NCBI RefSeq assembly: GCF_000523235.1 | Contig: NZ_CP006850.1 | Location: 3,658,001 to 3,722,000 of the forward strand | DNA length: 64,000 nucleotides | Direction: 5' to 3' | Source: Nocardia nova SH22a | Lineage (GTDB): Bacteria > Actinomycetota > Actinomycetes > Mycobacteriales > Mycobacteriaceae | Part shown: positions 10,315-18,972 of the stretch, in pieces | Layout: each line of letters opens with the position of its first letter | Numbering within the stretch: the first letter of the stretch is position 1 | Translations under genes and position numbers: made by a program | The notes under the pieces: generated by a model | What the model was told of the DNA's origin: nothing | Database searches by the model: none | Seen by the model: only the letters and a program-made list of their open reading frames with translations

Positions 10315-10530
10315 TCAGTGCGGCAACCGGGGACGGCGCCGGGGGCGCGCCGCCCGGTGCCGGCCGGTGACCCCGCCCTGACGTGCCAGCCTGCGCCGGG
10401 TGAGTTCGTCGGCCTGTGCCGGAATCCGCCGCGTCCGTGCCGGTGCCAGCGTGGCGAGCGCGACCAGCGCGCTCGCGCCGAGCGCGGCGGCCAGCGGCAC
10501 AAGGGAATTCGCGGTGAGCGGAAGAGCCAC
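10315..10530 (-). CDS. Small membrane protein, hypothetical
   Basis: A 71-residue protein with one hydrophobic segment (LVPLAAALGASALVALATLA) followed by a strongly basic tail (ARTRRIPAQADELTRRRLAR and a proline/arginine-rich end). It suggests a single-pass inner-membrane protein with a cytoplasmic basic domain. The GTG at 10530 is preceded by a strong AGGAGG about 6 bases upstream, the main evidence that it is a gene. It ends 4 bases from the convergent fumarase gene. I do not recognise the family. Confidence 0.55.
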   Translation of the reverse strand: MALPLTANSLVPLAAALGASALVALATLAPARTRRIPAQADELTRRRLARQGGVTGRHRAARPRRRPRLPH

Positions 10531-10699
10531 GGCAGCCTCCTGCGTCTTGCGGGACACCCGCACCCGGTCGCACGACGACCGGCTGCGCACTTGTAGGTCG
10601 GCGTTGCTCCGCCGCCGGGCGGTCAGAGCACACGACCGCTTCGCACGCTAGCGGGTATCGGACCGGGTCCGTAGTGCGACACGCGAAGACGGCCGGTGC

Positions 10700-11539
10700 T
10701 CACGGTGTCAGGACCACACCCGCGACGGTCGTGATCAGCAGTACCCACAGCGCCCCCGCGAGCGCGGCGGCGAGCGGCACATAGAACGTCGGGCCGGACA
10801 TCGTTGCCGCCAGCCACATCGCGGCGACATCGATGACGATCGCACCGGCGCCCGGTCCGATCACCGCGACCCAGATCAGCGCCGTGGCCGGTCCGGACGA
10901 CGGGCCGCGATCGGAGAGCATGAGCATGGTCGCCCCGAGATAGCACGCCAGCGGCAGCAGCGGCGTGAGCACCACGAACAGGAAGATCGTCATCACGGTG
11001 TCGATCGCCGCGGTGTGACCGGTCAGCGCCGCCAGGGCGGGCGCGAGGACGCCGATGATCAGGACCGGCGGCAGAAGTCGCAGCGGCGGGGGAGGTTTGC
11101 GCACGCGCAGCAAGGGCGCGCCCTCCGGATCCCGGTAGGACTGCCGCAGCCGGTGCGGATCGGCGGTGAGTTCGTCGTCGGCTGCCCCGGCGCCGGAATC
11201 TGCGGTGCGCGAGGGCATTACCCGGGAGGCAGCCCCGGCGCGCCCGGCCCCACGCAGGCCGACCGTCTCGGGCAGCCGTTTGCGGCGCCGGTAGTCGCGG
11301 CCGAGTTCGATGGTGGCCACCTGTTCGATCCCGGCCACCGAAGCGGCCGTGCTCCGCGTGGTCGGACCGTTCGGCCCCGGATGCAGCAGGAATTCGTATC
11401 CGTCGTCGGCGCACCGCCGGACCACCGCGATGAGTGAGCGGAAGAAGTAGAACTCCACGGCATCGGGTTCGCCGGGCACCGGTTCGGCCCGCAGATCGAT
11501 CTCGGCCGCCCATCGGACGAACTCGTCGCTCACCACCAT
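10700..11539 (-). CDS. Hypothetical membrane protein
   Basis: A 279-residue protein of unknown function. The N-terminal half is soluble (DEFVRWAAEIDLRAEP, FYFFRSLIAVVRRCADDGYEFLLHPGP), then a low-complexity linker (about residues 95-150), then four or so hydrophobic helices (LRLLPPVLIIGVLAPALAAL, VMTIFLFVVLTPLLPLACYL, ATALIWVAVIGPGAGAIVIDVAAMWLA, VPLAAALAGALWVLLITTVAG). The ATG at 11539 is chosen because a GAGGGGGG run lies about 6-8 bases upstream; the frame stays open another 100 codons upstream but encodes only polar low-complexity sequence. Confidence 0.7.
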   Translation of the reverse strand: MVVSDEFVRWAAEIDLRAEPVPGEPDAVEFYFFRSLIAVVRRCADDGYEFLLHPGPNGPTTRSTAASVAGIEQVATIELGRDYRRRKRLPETVGLRGAGRAGAASRVMPSRTADSGAGAADDELTADPHRLRQSYRDPEGAPLLRVRKPPPPLRLLPPVLIIGVLAPALAALTGHTAAIDTVMTIFLFVVLTPLLPLACYLGATMLMLSDRGPSSGPATALIWVAVIGPGAGAIVIDVAAMWLAATMSGPTFYVPLAAALAGALWVLLITTVAGVVLTP

Positions 11540-11975
11540 GTCGAATCCCCCCTCGAACGAGGCCGGCACCGTGGGTCGGTCGGCCCCGAGTGCCGCCAAT
11601 CTACCCGCGCCACCGTCCGTTCCGTCGCCTGTGCCGTGCCTGGCTGTGCCGCTGTCCTGCTCGCCTGCGTCGATGCTGTGCCGCTTGCTCGTGTCGCTGC
11701 TTGCCTTCTCCATTCGCGGCCAGTGCTCGTCCCGCTGTCTGGTGCCGGTGTTCGTCTCATTCGCCTGTGCTGCTGTGTGTCCTGTCGCCCGTATCGCTGC
11801 CGCCGTATTCGTTCCGGCCGCTGCCTGTGCTGATGTCGGCATCCGCGCGTGCCCGCTCTTGTGTTGCCTGGCGCTCGTGTCGCTTTCGTGGTGGGTCGAG
11901 TCCTCCGGACCGGTGCCCGATCCGGCACGACCGGGCCTCGGCCATCCGGCCGCTGCCGCTGGTTAGGATCCACCC
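11540..11975. other. Intergenic region, adenine-poor strand skew
   Basis: About 430 bases between divergent genes with no convincing gene. From about 11620 to 11900 the plus strand is strikingly poor in A and rich in T, C and G, with repeated CTGTGCC/GTCGCTG-type words. Open frames here encode either Cys-rich hydrophobic or Gln/Arg/Thr-rich low-complexity peptides and look non-coding, though the minus-strand one is in frame with the 10700-11539 gene. Confidence 0.6.
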
Positions 11976-12464
11976 ATGCTGCGAGGACTTGCCGGAACTA
12001 TGACGGTGGCCGGGATCGCGCTGGCCGGTATGGCCGCACCCGCGACGGCGGCGCCCTTTCCCGCCGGATTCGCCGCCGGGACCGACGGTCTGGACCCGAT
12101 GCTGGCGGTGGCCTACACGCTCGCCGAGCAACAGGCGCACAGCGAGGGTGTCCCACTGTCCATCGTGTCGGGTCATCGCACCCGAGACGAACAGGAACGG
12201 TTGTGGGAGGAGGGAATCGCCACCTACGGCAGCCCGGGCGCCGCGCGGCGCTGGGTTCTGCCACCGGACGAATCCACCCACGTCACCGGCAAGGCGATCG
12301 ACGTCGGACCGCAGCAGGGCGCACAGTGGTTGCGGGACAACGGAAATCGGTGGGGGCTGTGCCAGACCTTCACCAACGAGTACTGGCACTTCGAACTGCA
12401 GACCTTCCCCGGCGCGGCGTGCCCGCCGCAGTGGCCGGACGCGAGTGTGCGGCCCCGGACCTGA
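11976..12464 (+). CDS. Secreted VanY-like D-Ala-D-Ala carboxypeptidase
   Basis: A 162-residue exported zinc peptidase of the VanY/peptidase M15 type. A signal peptide (to about residue 26, ending AAPATAAP) precedes the domain. Zinc and catalytic motifs are visible: SGHRTRDEQERLW, STHVTGKAIDVG (His and Asp ligands) and NEYWHFEL (catalytic Glu-x-Trp-His and third ligand). Two cysteines (WGLCQTF, GAACPPQW) could pair. The likely role is trimming of peptidoglycan stem peptides. It is a compact stand-alone domain. Confidence 0.88.
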   Translation: MLRGLAGTMTVAGIALAGMAAPATAAPFPAGFAAGTDGLDPMLAVAYTLAEQQAHSEGVPLSIVSGHRTRDEQERLWEEGIATYGSPGAARRWVLPPDESTHVTGKAIDVGPQQGAQWLRDNGNRWGLCQTFTNEYWHFELQTFPGAACPPQWPDASVRPRT

Positions 12465-12545
12465 CCGCCGGACCCGAAAAGTTAGCTACCGACCGGTATT
12501 CAGCAAACATTCGGAGACACGCCGAAAGTCCTGACCATAACCGGT

Positions 12546-12965
12546 GTGGCGTCTTCGGCGATGGGGCACTGTGGACTCCGGCGGTATCCCGGCAAACCGG
12601 CCGGGACCCTCGAGGCGACGGAGGTTCGGGTGCGAGGGCGGGTTCCGGGACGGCCGAAGGGGTCGATGTCGGTCGCGAGTTCGCGTGCAGGGTCCGCCGA
12701 TTCGGACGCGGCCCCCAGATTCGGTGCGGTCGGTGACCGGCCGGACATACCCACGGTGCAATTGGCACCCGAAACCGGGCTGGCGGCCATTCCGGCGGGC
12801 TGGCTGCTACCGGAACTTCCCACCGCGCTGCTCGTGGCGGTATTCGTCGGCACCGGCTGGCTCGGGTACGCCGGGACCGACCGGCCGGTGCCGGATCCGC
12901 CGCTGACGGCGGTGGTCGCCCCCGGCGGCCAGGATTCCCTGTCGGTCACCTTCGGGGAACGCTGA
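12546..12965 (+). CDS. Possible hypothetical protein with one membrane helix
   Basis: A 139-codon frame with high G/C at third codon positions and one hydrophobic segment near residues 83-108 (ELPTALLVAVFVGTGWLGYAG). The flanks are Arg/Ser/Pro-rich. No family is recognised and no ribosome-binding site is clear; a GTG sits one codon upstream. An opposite-strand frame is also open across it, so the coding call is weak. Confidence 0.35.
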   Translation: MASSAMGHCGLRRYPGKPAGTLEATEVRVRGRVPGRPKGSMSVASSRAGSADSDAAPRFGAVGDRPDIPTVQLAPETGLAAIPAGWLLPELPTALLVAVFVGTGWLGYAGTDRPVPDPPLTAVVAPGGQDSLSVTFGER

Positions 12966-13080
12966 AGGGGGTCCGCGAATATCGCTGGCGGACAACATCT
13001 TCCGAGGTGCCGATGGTCGGCTCCAGGTCCTCGCCGAAGGTGACCCCGCCTGTCGACGGCATGCGCGCGGCGTCGGTCAT
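12946..13080 (-). pseudogene. 44-codon frame resembling the JetC C-terminus
   Basis: This short frame starts 2 bases after the stop of the binding-lipoprotein gene. Its segment GGVTFGEDLEPTI matches the last residues of the JetC-like protein encoded 1.7 kb upstream (GGITFDEALEPTV) at 9 of 13 positions. The underlying DNA is also similar over about 30 bases (19 of 21 across the best part). It may be a duplicated or left-over 3' end of a jetC gene; a chance match or a short coupled gene cannot be excluded. Confidence 0.35.
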
Positions 13081-13082
13081 AT

Positions 13083-14081
13083 TCAGCCGTAGAGTGCCTT
13101 CGCCACCGTGAGGGCCACCTGGCCGGTGCGCGGGCCGAACGACAGCAGGACTCCGTCGTCCATGTCGATCACCCGGTGGGCGCGGCCCGCCGGGGTCTGG
13201 GCGATGCCGGGCGTCTTCTCCAAACCGTCGACGCCGCCGAGTGATTTCAGCCCTCCGGTCATCATGAGCAGCGCATCGGGGGCGGCCATGATCAGACTCT
13301 CCGCGGTGACCATCGTGAACGGCGCGGTGAGGCCGGCCGCGGTACCGCCGTCGCGCGCGCCGACGGTTTCCAGCAGTGAGTCCGCACCCGAGCCGGGCCC
13401 GCCGAGCAGCATCAGCCCCGTGCCGCGCGCGTAGACGAAAGCGACTGTGGGGGCGGGACGGTCGTGCGGGACCAGCGCCTTGGCCTGCGCGAGATCGCTG
13501 TCGACGCGCTGTGTCAGCCGCGTGCCCGCGTCGGGCACGCCCAGCGCATCGGCCACGGCATGGATCAGCGCGCCGGCGTTGCCGACCGAACGGGTGTGAT
13601 CGAAGAACACCACGGGCACGCCCGCATCGATCAGCCGGCGTTGCGCGGCCGCGGCCGCGGGCATGGAGGTGTCGGTCAGCACCACTGTCGGCCGAAGGGC
13701 CAGCACCGCTTCCACGTCCACCGCGGTGCCGCCCGGATTGATCACCGGGATCGACTGCGCGGCCGGGAATTTCGCGGCGATGTCACGGCCGGCCAGGTGA
13801 GCGCCCAGGCCGAGACCGAACACCGTGGTGGCATACGTCCCGTACAGGTCGAACGCGACGATGCGGCTGATGTCGGTGACGGTGACGCGGCGGCCGTCGG
13901 CGGAATCGACCGTCACCGGTAGCTGCGGCGTCTGCGCGTCGACCGACTCGGGGTCGGCGCTCGGCAGCGTCGCGGTCACCGGACCTTGCGACGAGGACGG
14001 TTGCGCGGTCGAACATCCCGCCAGCAGCACCGCGATGAGCAGAACGGTGAACGGGCCGGCCCAACGGCGGACGGTGATCAA
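13083..14081 (-). CDS. Heme/siderophore-binding lipoprotein, HmuT-like
   Basis: A 332-residue periplasmic-binding-protein family lipoprotein. The signal ends in the lipobox LLAGC, giving a lipidated Cys near residue 23. The body is typical of class III binding proteins for heme or ferric siderophores: SRIVAFDLYGTYATTVFGLGLG, EAVLALRPTVVLTDTS, VVFFDHTRSVGNAGALIHAVADALGV and VTAESLIMAAPDALLMMTGG. The TTG at 14081 is chosen because earlier in-frame codons overlap the preceding gene; this start is uncertain. No permease or ATPase gene follows, so it is an orphan or remnant of an iron/heme ABC system. Confidence 0.8.
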   Translation of the reverse strand: MITVRRWAGPFTVLLIAVLLAGCSTAQPSSSQGPVTATLPSADPESVDAQTPQLPVTVDSADGRRVTVTDISRIVAFDLYGTYATTVFGLGLGAHLAGRDIAAKFPAAQSIPVINPGGTAVDVEAVLALRPTVVLTDTSMPAAAAAQRRLIDAGVPVVFFDHTRSVGNAGALIHAVADALGVPDAGTRLTQRVDSDLAQAKALVPHDRPAPTVAFVYARGTGLMLLGGPGSGADSLLETVGARDGGTAAGLTAPFTMVTAESLIMAAPDALLMMTGGLKSLGGVDGLEKTPGIAQTPAGRAHRVIDMDDGVLLSFGPRTGQVALTVAKALYG

Positions 14082-14101
14082 TTTCTCGAACCAGCCGGAT
14101 G

Positions 14102-14566
14102 TCAGCGGGCGAAGCTGAGGAGCTTGGCGGCGGCGTCGGCGGTGAGCTTCCAAGCGCCATCGGCGTAGACGTAGTCGAACGGGACCGGGATCGGCAGCGG
14201 CGCGTGCGGGCTGGTGACCGTGACGGTGGCGGTGGCGGTGTCGTCACCGGTGGGGCGAACGTCGGTGGCGGTGAACACACTCGGGGTGTACCCGCCGTTC
14301 GAGGCGCTGACCGCGAACCCGTGCAGCCGGTCGCCCAGCGCGGGATCGTTCGAGGCGACGAGGCCGGCGGCGTCGGCGGGCGAGGTGGCCGGGTCGACGA
14401 CGGTGCGAATGATCTGCTGGGCCAGTGGCACGGTCAGCGGCTCGGCCGCGATCGGGGCGGCCGAGACGACCGGGACCGGTGCCGCGACAACTTGACCCGC
14501 GCCGACGACCGTGAATGCGGTGATGGCGGTGAGCACACCGGCGAGAACTGCGGAACGGATCTGCAT
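14102..14566 (-). CDS. Secreted MTB12-like protein
   Basis: A 154-residue exported protein. The ATG at 14566 follows GAGGAG and starts a Sec signal (MQIRSAVLAGVLTAITAF... VVAAPVPV). The mature part (LAQQIIRTVVDPATSPADAAGLV and TVTSPHAPLPIPVPFDYVYADGAWKLT) shares its plan with the lipoprotein at 39705-40295 and the mycobacterial low-molecular-weight antigen MTB12 family, whose function is unknown. It ends 20 bases before the binding-lipoprotein start and is likely cotranscribed with it. The leader contains a weak iron-box-like stretch (TAAGGGGATGCTAAC, about 14588-14602). Confidence 0.72.
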   Translation of the reverse strand: MQIRSAVLAGVLTAITAFTVVGAGQVVAAPVPVVSAAPIAAEPLTVPLAQQIIRTVVDPATSPADAAGLVASNDPALGDRLHGFAVSASNGGYTPSVFTATDVRPTGDDTATATVTVTSPHAPLPIPVPFDYVYADGAWKLTADAAAKLLSFAR

Positions 14567-14745
14567 CGAAATCTCCTCATCGAATAGGTAAGGGGATGCT
14601 AACTCCACCGCCTTTCGATCGGACGCCCGGACTGCCGATATGAGACGTGAGATGCGTTACCACGGCGCGGCGGGCATCACCGGTGACCGGACCCGACCGG
14701 ATCGATCCCGCCCGATCGGCGGAGCCGCGCGGCGGCTTTCGAACC

Positions 14746-17700
14746 TCACACGGTCGGTTCGAGGGCTTCGTCGAAGGTGATCCCGCCCTCCACCGTGTGC
14801 GGGGTGCGGCGCCGGTTGGGGGAGCCGAGCGCGGTCGTCAGATCCGAGCCGTCGTGTTCGGCGAGCAGTTCCGAGGAATCCCAGACCAGCAGGGTGGCGC
14901 TGACGGTGTTCTCGGCCGCCGAGTGCGCCAGATCGTAGTGCGCGCACGCCGGGACATGATCGTAGGTGATCCACAGGTCGTAGCCGGTCATGAACAGATC
15001 CAGATCGAAATCGACCGACAGGCCCAGCAATTCGCTGCGGCCGTTGTCGTCCACGCCCGCGAAGGCCTCGTCGAGGGCGAGCAGGCGCGGGGCCTGCGGA
15101 TCGGCGGAATCGAGCATCACGTGCGCGGCGGCGAACAACGGCAGATGCAGCGAGACCGACTGCTCACCGCCCGACAGCGCGCTGTGCCGGGCGACGGTGA
15201 GCCGGTCCTCGGAGCCGTCGGCGGTGACGAGGGTGAACGAGAACACCCGCCAGGTGCGGTAGTCCAGGGTGGTGGCCAGGATCTCCGGATACGACCGCTC
15301 CGGATGTGCCGCCCGCGCCGCCCGGATCTCGGACGCGAAATGCGCACGCACCGTGGCCAATTCGTCGGGAGTCAGATCGGCGGCGGCGCGGTCGAGCAGC
15401 TTGCACACCGCCCGCGCCGACTCCGCCAGATTGTCCGCCAGCACCCAGTGCACACCGATGGTGTTGCCCGACGACATCCGCCGCTGCTTCATCTCACTGC
15501 CCATGCGCGCGATGAGATCGCGGGCGTCGCCGGTGCGTTCGTGGATCTGCTGTGCCAGACCGGTCAGCAGCGCGTCCTCGAGGATGCGGCGTTCGGCGTC
15601 GGTGAGCAGCAACTCCTGATCGGCGCGGGCGGACGCGATCCGATCGGCGAAATCCGCGAGTGCGGCGACTCCGTCGTCGTCGTGCACCTGCACCACGGTC
15701 AGCCCGTCGGCGGCATCCCACTGCAGCCGGTAGTCCTGGCGGGCCGCGGCGAGCGCGGCATCGAACTCCTGCAGTGCCGAGGTGACGGCGCTGCGGGTGG
15801 ACTTGCGGGCGGCCTCACCGGCGCGCACGGACGTCGTCGCGGCGGCGAGATCGTCGAACAGGGCGTGTACCTCGGGCGGCAGCACCGCGGTCTCGGTATC
15901 CGGCCCGCCCGACTCGATGCGGTAGAGCAGCTGATCGGCGGTCGACCAGGCGGCCGGTGAGGACGGCCACCGGCTGTCGGTGGGAGCGCCCAGCAGCGCC
16001 AGCAGATCGGGGCGGGCGTAGGGCGCGAGTTGCCTGATGTCGGTGAGCAGTTCGTTGAGCGCGGTGCCGAGCGCCTCGTGCGCGGCCCGATAGGCGCCTT
16101 CGGCCGAGCCGACCGCCTCGATCGCCTCGGCGGCGGCCTTGCGGGCAGCGCGCTGTTCGGCGCGGGCGGCATCGATGCGTTCGCGGGCCTGCTCGAGTTC
16201 GCGATCGATATCGGCGGCATCGGCGCCGAGCGCCTCGCGCAGGGTGTCGAGCTTGCGCACCTGCTCCTCGTAGCCCGCCCGCGCGGCCTCGGCCTCCTCG
16301 GCGAAAGCCTCGGCCAGATCCCGGGATTCGGCCAGGCGGTCGGCGGCCTCGCGGCTGCGCTCGGTCTCGCGCTGGGAATCGCCGCGCAGCCGCAGCAGGG
16401 CGGTGCCGGTGTTCTCGAAGTGCCGGACGGCGGCGGCGAGCGCGTCCAGCTCGGCCGGATCGCGCGGGGCGTTGCGGGCCGCGGCCACCGCGCGCACCTT
16501 CTTGTCGGCGGCGGTGAAGGCGGCCACCGCCTGGTCCAGGTCCTGTTCGGCCTGGGCGGCGGCCTCGGTGTGCGAGCGCAGCACTCCGGCCGCCTCCGAC
16601 ACCGCGCGCAGGGCGGCAGTGACCGCACCGGCACGCGGCAATTCCTTGGCGGCGGAGGCGAGTTGCGACAGCAGGGCCTCGGCCTCCTCGGCCTCGTCGG
16701 CGGCACCGCGCCCGGCCGCCTCGGCCGCGGCGATGCCCTCCGCGAGTTCGGCCAGCCGACGTTCGCGCCGTCGCGCCCGCGCGGTCGTTCCGATGAACTC
16801 GGCCTGCGGCTTGTCCTGACGTCCCAGTTGCACGCCCTGGCGGAAGGCGCCGTCACCGGCCACCGCCACCGCCTCGGCGGACTCCGCGCCGACTCCGTTC
16901 TCGCGCACCGCGATCGAGGCGAGCACGGCGGCGACCCGCTCGCGCGGCACCGCCGCGATCGGCGTGTCCCCACCGTCACCGACCCCCTCCTCGACGACGA
17001 GGATGTCGGCCAGGGTCGGGGCGGACGGCCGCGCCGAATCGGGCAGCGGAATCAGGAATGTGTCCGAGTCCTCCTGGGGCACAGCATCTTCGGCACAGAC
17101 GCGGGCATCGAGCAGTCCGGCCGCATGCAGCGCCGCCTCGATCCCGGCCGCGCGTCCGGCGTCGACGTCGTCGGCGAACCGGACCAGACGCCACAGCGGC
17201 GCACCCGCGAGTTCGGCTCGCGCACCGCCGCGCCCGGGGGCCGGTGGTGGTGCGTCGTCCTGTTCGGCCGCGATCACCCGATGTTCGGCGCGCAGTGCGG
17301 ACGCGCGCTGCTCGGCGTCCTCGGCCGCCGCGCGCGCCTGCCGTCGTCGCTCCCGCACCTGTTCGGTGAGCGGTTCGGTGTGCTCGGCGAGCACCTGGGA
17401 CAGGCCGGTGGCGTCATCGGCTCCGGCCTGGGCGAGCCCGGCGTCGAGGGCCTCGAACAGACCCGCGGCGGGGGAGTAGAGCTCCCGCCGGTCGTCCCAC
17501 CAGACCCGCAGTGCCGCAGCGGTATTCGAGCGGGCCAGCGTCACCGCGGCCTCCGCCTCGGCCAGTCCGGCGGCGGCGGTGTCGCGGTGGTGGGTGGCGC
17601 GTTCGGCGGCGCGTTCGGCGCGGGCCCGGTCGGCCGCGGCGGCGTCGGCGCCCGTCAGGGCCTGCCGGACCGCGCGCACATCCGCGTCGCGTTCCTCGGC

Positions 17701-18969
17701 ATGACCGCGCACGGTGGTCGTGAGCTGTTCGGTGCGGGCCTGTTCCGGCAGTGCGGCCCAGGCGATTCCGGCCTCCTCGGCCGCCGCGCGCAACTCGTCC
17801 TCACCGCGGGTCAGCGCGGCGACGGCGGTGGTGACCGCGGCGGCGGCGCGCTCGAACTCCTCGGCGCGCTGGTCGGCGGCCTGCTGGGCCTTGGTCGACT
17901 TGTCGCGGTGGACCGCCGCGGAGGTCTCCAGCCGCCGCACCGCGTCGGCGAGATCGTCGAGCTGCTGCTTGCCTTCGTAGGCGCTGGAACGCTGCAGCGT
18001 CTCCCGGTCGGTGAGGGCCTGCTCGTAGGCGCGGTCGGCCTCCTCGGCGCGATGTTCGGCGGCGGTGCGCTCGGTGTCGCGCCGCAGCCGCAGTGCCGCG
18101 GCCGCGAACAGCGCCGTACTGCCGTGGGTGACGGCATCCAGGCGCGTACGCACCTGCTCCACATCCGACTTCGCCTGCACCGCAAGGTATTTGCGATACA
18201 CGCCGACGAACGCGCGGGTGGCGGAGTCGGCGGCGACCAGGCCCTCGAGGGTGCGGCCCACCTCCTCCATATCGCTGAACGACCGGGCCGCGTCGAGGAT
18301 CAGCTGATCATCGAGCGGACGCAGGCCGTCGGTCAGCGCCTGGGACAGCCCGCGCGGATCGAGATTCTTTGCCAGCTGCGGGCGGCGCAGTGTGAGGATC
18401 AGATTGATCAGCTGGTCGTAGCGCTGCACACCGAGACCGAACATGCGCGCGTCGATCGCCGCACGATAATCGACCGGCCGGTCCACGATCGCGTCGGTGC
18501 CGATCTGCTCGGCGAGCTGTTTGCGGGTGAAGGGCCGATCGTCGGGGCCGATCAGCGAGAAGTCGACGCCCACCCGGCCGTCGGCGACGAAATACCACCG
18601 CGTCACCTTGTCGGAGCTGCGGGTGGCGCGCATGCCGATGCCCACGGTGACCACCTCGGGATCGGACTTGCGCCCGCGCGCGCACTCCATCCAGACATAC
18701 GAATACGCCGAATCCTGTTTGCGGTAGAGCAGATTCGACTTCATCGTGCGCTCTTCACCGGCGAACGGATTGAGCCGCCGCGGCTCGATACGGCCGTCGA
18801 AGACGAACGGGAACAGCACCTCGAGGGCCTTGGTCTTGCCGGAGCCGTTCGGCCCGCGCAGGACCAGCCTGCCGTCGGCGAAGCAGAATTCCTGGTCGCG
18901 GTAGTCCCAGAGGTTGACGATGCCCGCGCGGGTGGGAATGAATCGGACACCACCGTGCATGAGGTCCAT
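14746..18969 (-). CDS. jetC: JetC-like SMC ATPase (TIGR02680 type)
   Basis: A 1407-residue SMC/SbcC-like ATPase and the motor of a Wadjet type II-like complex. The Walker A motif GPNGSGKT is at residues 39-46. Long Ala/Glu/Arg-rich coiled coils flank a hinge-like region near 600-680. The signature LSGGEQ is near residue 1265, and Walker B plus catalytic Glu (LLALDEAFAGVDDNGR) near 1295, so the ATPase looks intact. In the family the complex extrudes DNA loops and senses small circular DNA such as plasmids. It begins 3 bases after jetB. The usual fourth gene, jetD, does not follow. Confidence 0.9.
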   Translation of the reverse strand: MDLMHGGVRFIPTRAGIVNLWDYRDQEFCFADGRLVLRGPNGSGKTKALEVLFPFVFDGRIEPRRLNPFAGEERTMKSNLLYRKQDSAYSYVWMECARGRKSDPEVVTVGIGMRATRSSDKVTRWYFVADGRVGVDFSLIGPDDRPFTRKQLAEQIGTDAIVDRPVDYRAAIDARMFGLGVQRYDQLINLILTLRRPQLAKNLDPRGLSQALTDGLRPLDDQLILDAARSFSDMEEVGRTLEGLVAADSATRAFVGVYRKYLAVQAKSDVEQVRTRLDAVTHGSTALFAAAALRLRRDTERTAAEHRAEEADRAYEQALTDRETLQRSSAYEGKQQLDDLADAVRRLETSAAVHRDKSTKAQQAADQRAEEFERAAAAVTTAVAALTRGEDELRAAAEEAGIAWAALPEQARTEQLTTTVRGHAEERDADVRAVRQALTGADAAAADRARAERAAERATHHRDTAAAGLAEAEAAVTLARSNTAAALRVWWDDRRELYSPAAGLFEALDAGLAQAGADDATGLSQVLAEHTEPLTEQVRERRRQARAAAEDAEQRASALRAEHRVIAAEQDDAPPPAPGRGGARAELAGAPLWRLVRFADDVDAGRAAGIEAALHAAGLLDARVCAEDAVPQEDSDTFLIPLPDSARPSAPTLADILVVEEGVGDGGDTPIAAVPRERVAAVLASIAVRENGVGAESAEAVAVAGDGAFRQGVQLGRQDKPQAEFIGTTARARRRERRLAELAEGIAAAEAAGRGAADEAEEAEALLSQLASAAKELPRAGAVTAALRAVSEAAGVLRSHTEAAAQAEQDLDQAVAAFTAADKKVRAVAAARNAPRDPAELDALAAAVRHFENTGTALLRLRGDSQRETERSREAADRLAESRDLAEAFAEEAEAARAGYEEQVRKLDTLREALGADAADIDRELEQARERIDAARAEQRAARKAAAEAIEAVGSAEGAYRAAHEALGTALNELLTDIRQLAPYARPDLLALLGAPTDSRWPSSPAAWSTADQLLYRIESGGPDTETAVLPPEVHALFDDLAAATTSVRAGEAARKSTRSAVTSALQEFDAALAAARQDYRLQWDAADGLTVVQVHDDDGVAALADFADRIASARADQELLLTDAERRILEDALLTGLAQQIHERTGDARDLIARMGSEMKQRRMSSGNTIGVHWVLADNLAESARAVCKLLDRAAADLTPDELATVRAHFASEIRAARAAHPERSYPEILATTLDYRTWRVFSFTLVTADGSEDRLTVARHSALSGGEQSVSLHLPLFAAAHVMLDSADPQAPRLLALDEAFAGVDDNGRSELLGLSVDFDLDLFMTGYDLWITYDHVPACAHYDLAHSAAENTVSATLLVWDSSELLAEHDGSDLTTALGSPNRRRTPHTVEGGITFDEALEPTV

Positions 18970-18972
18970 GGG

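Noticed and set aside
12500..12949. Minus-strand open frame opposite the 12546-12965 candidate
   Set aside because: Ser/Pro/Gly-rich with no hydrophobic or domain features; it is less gene-like than the plus-strand frame, though neither is certain.
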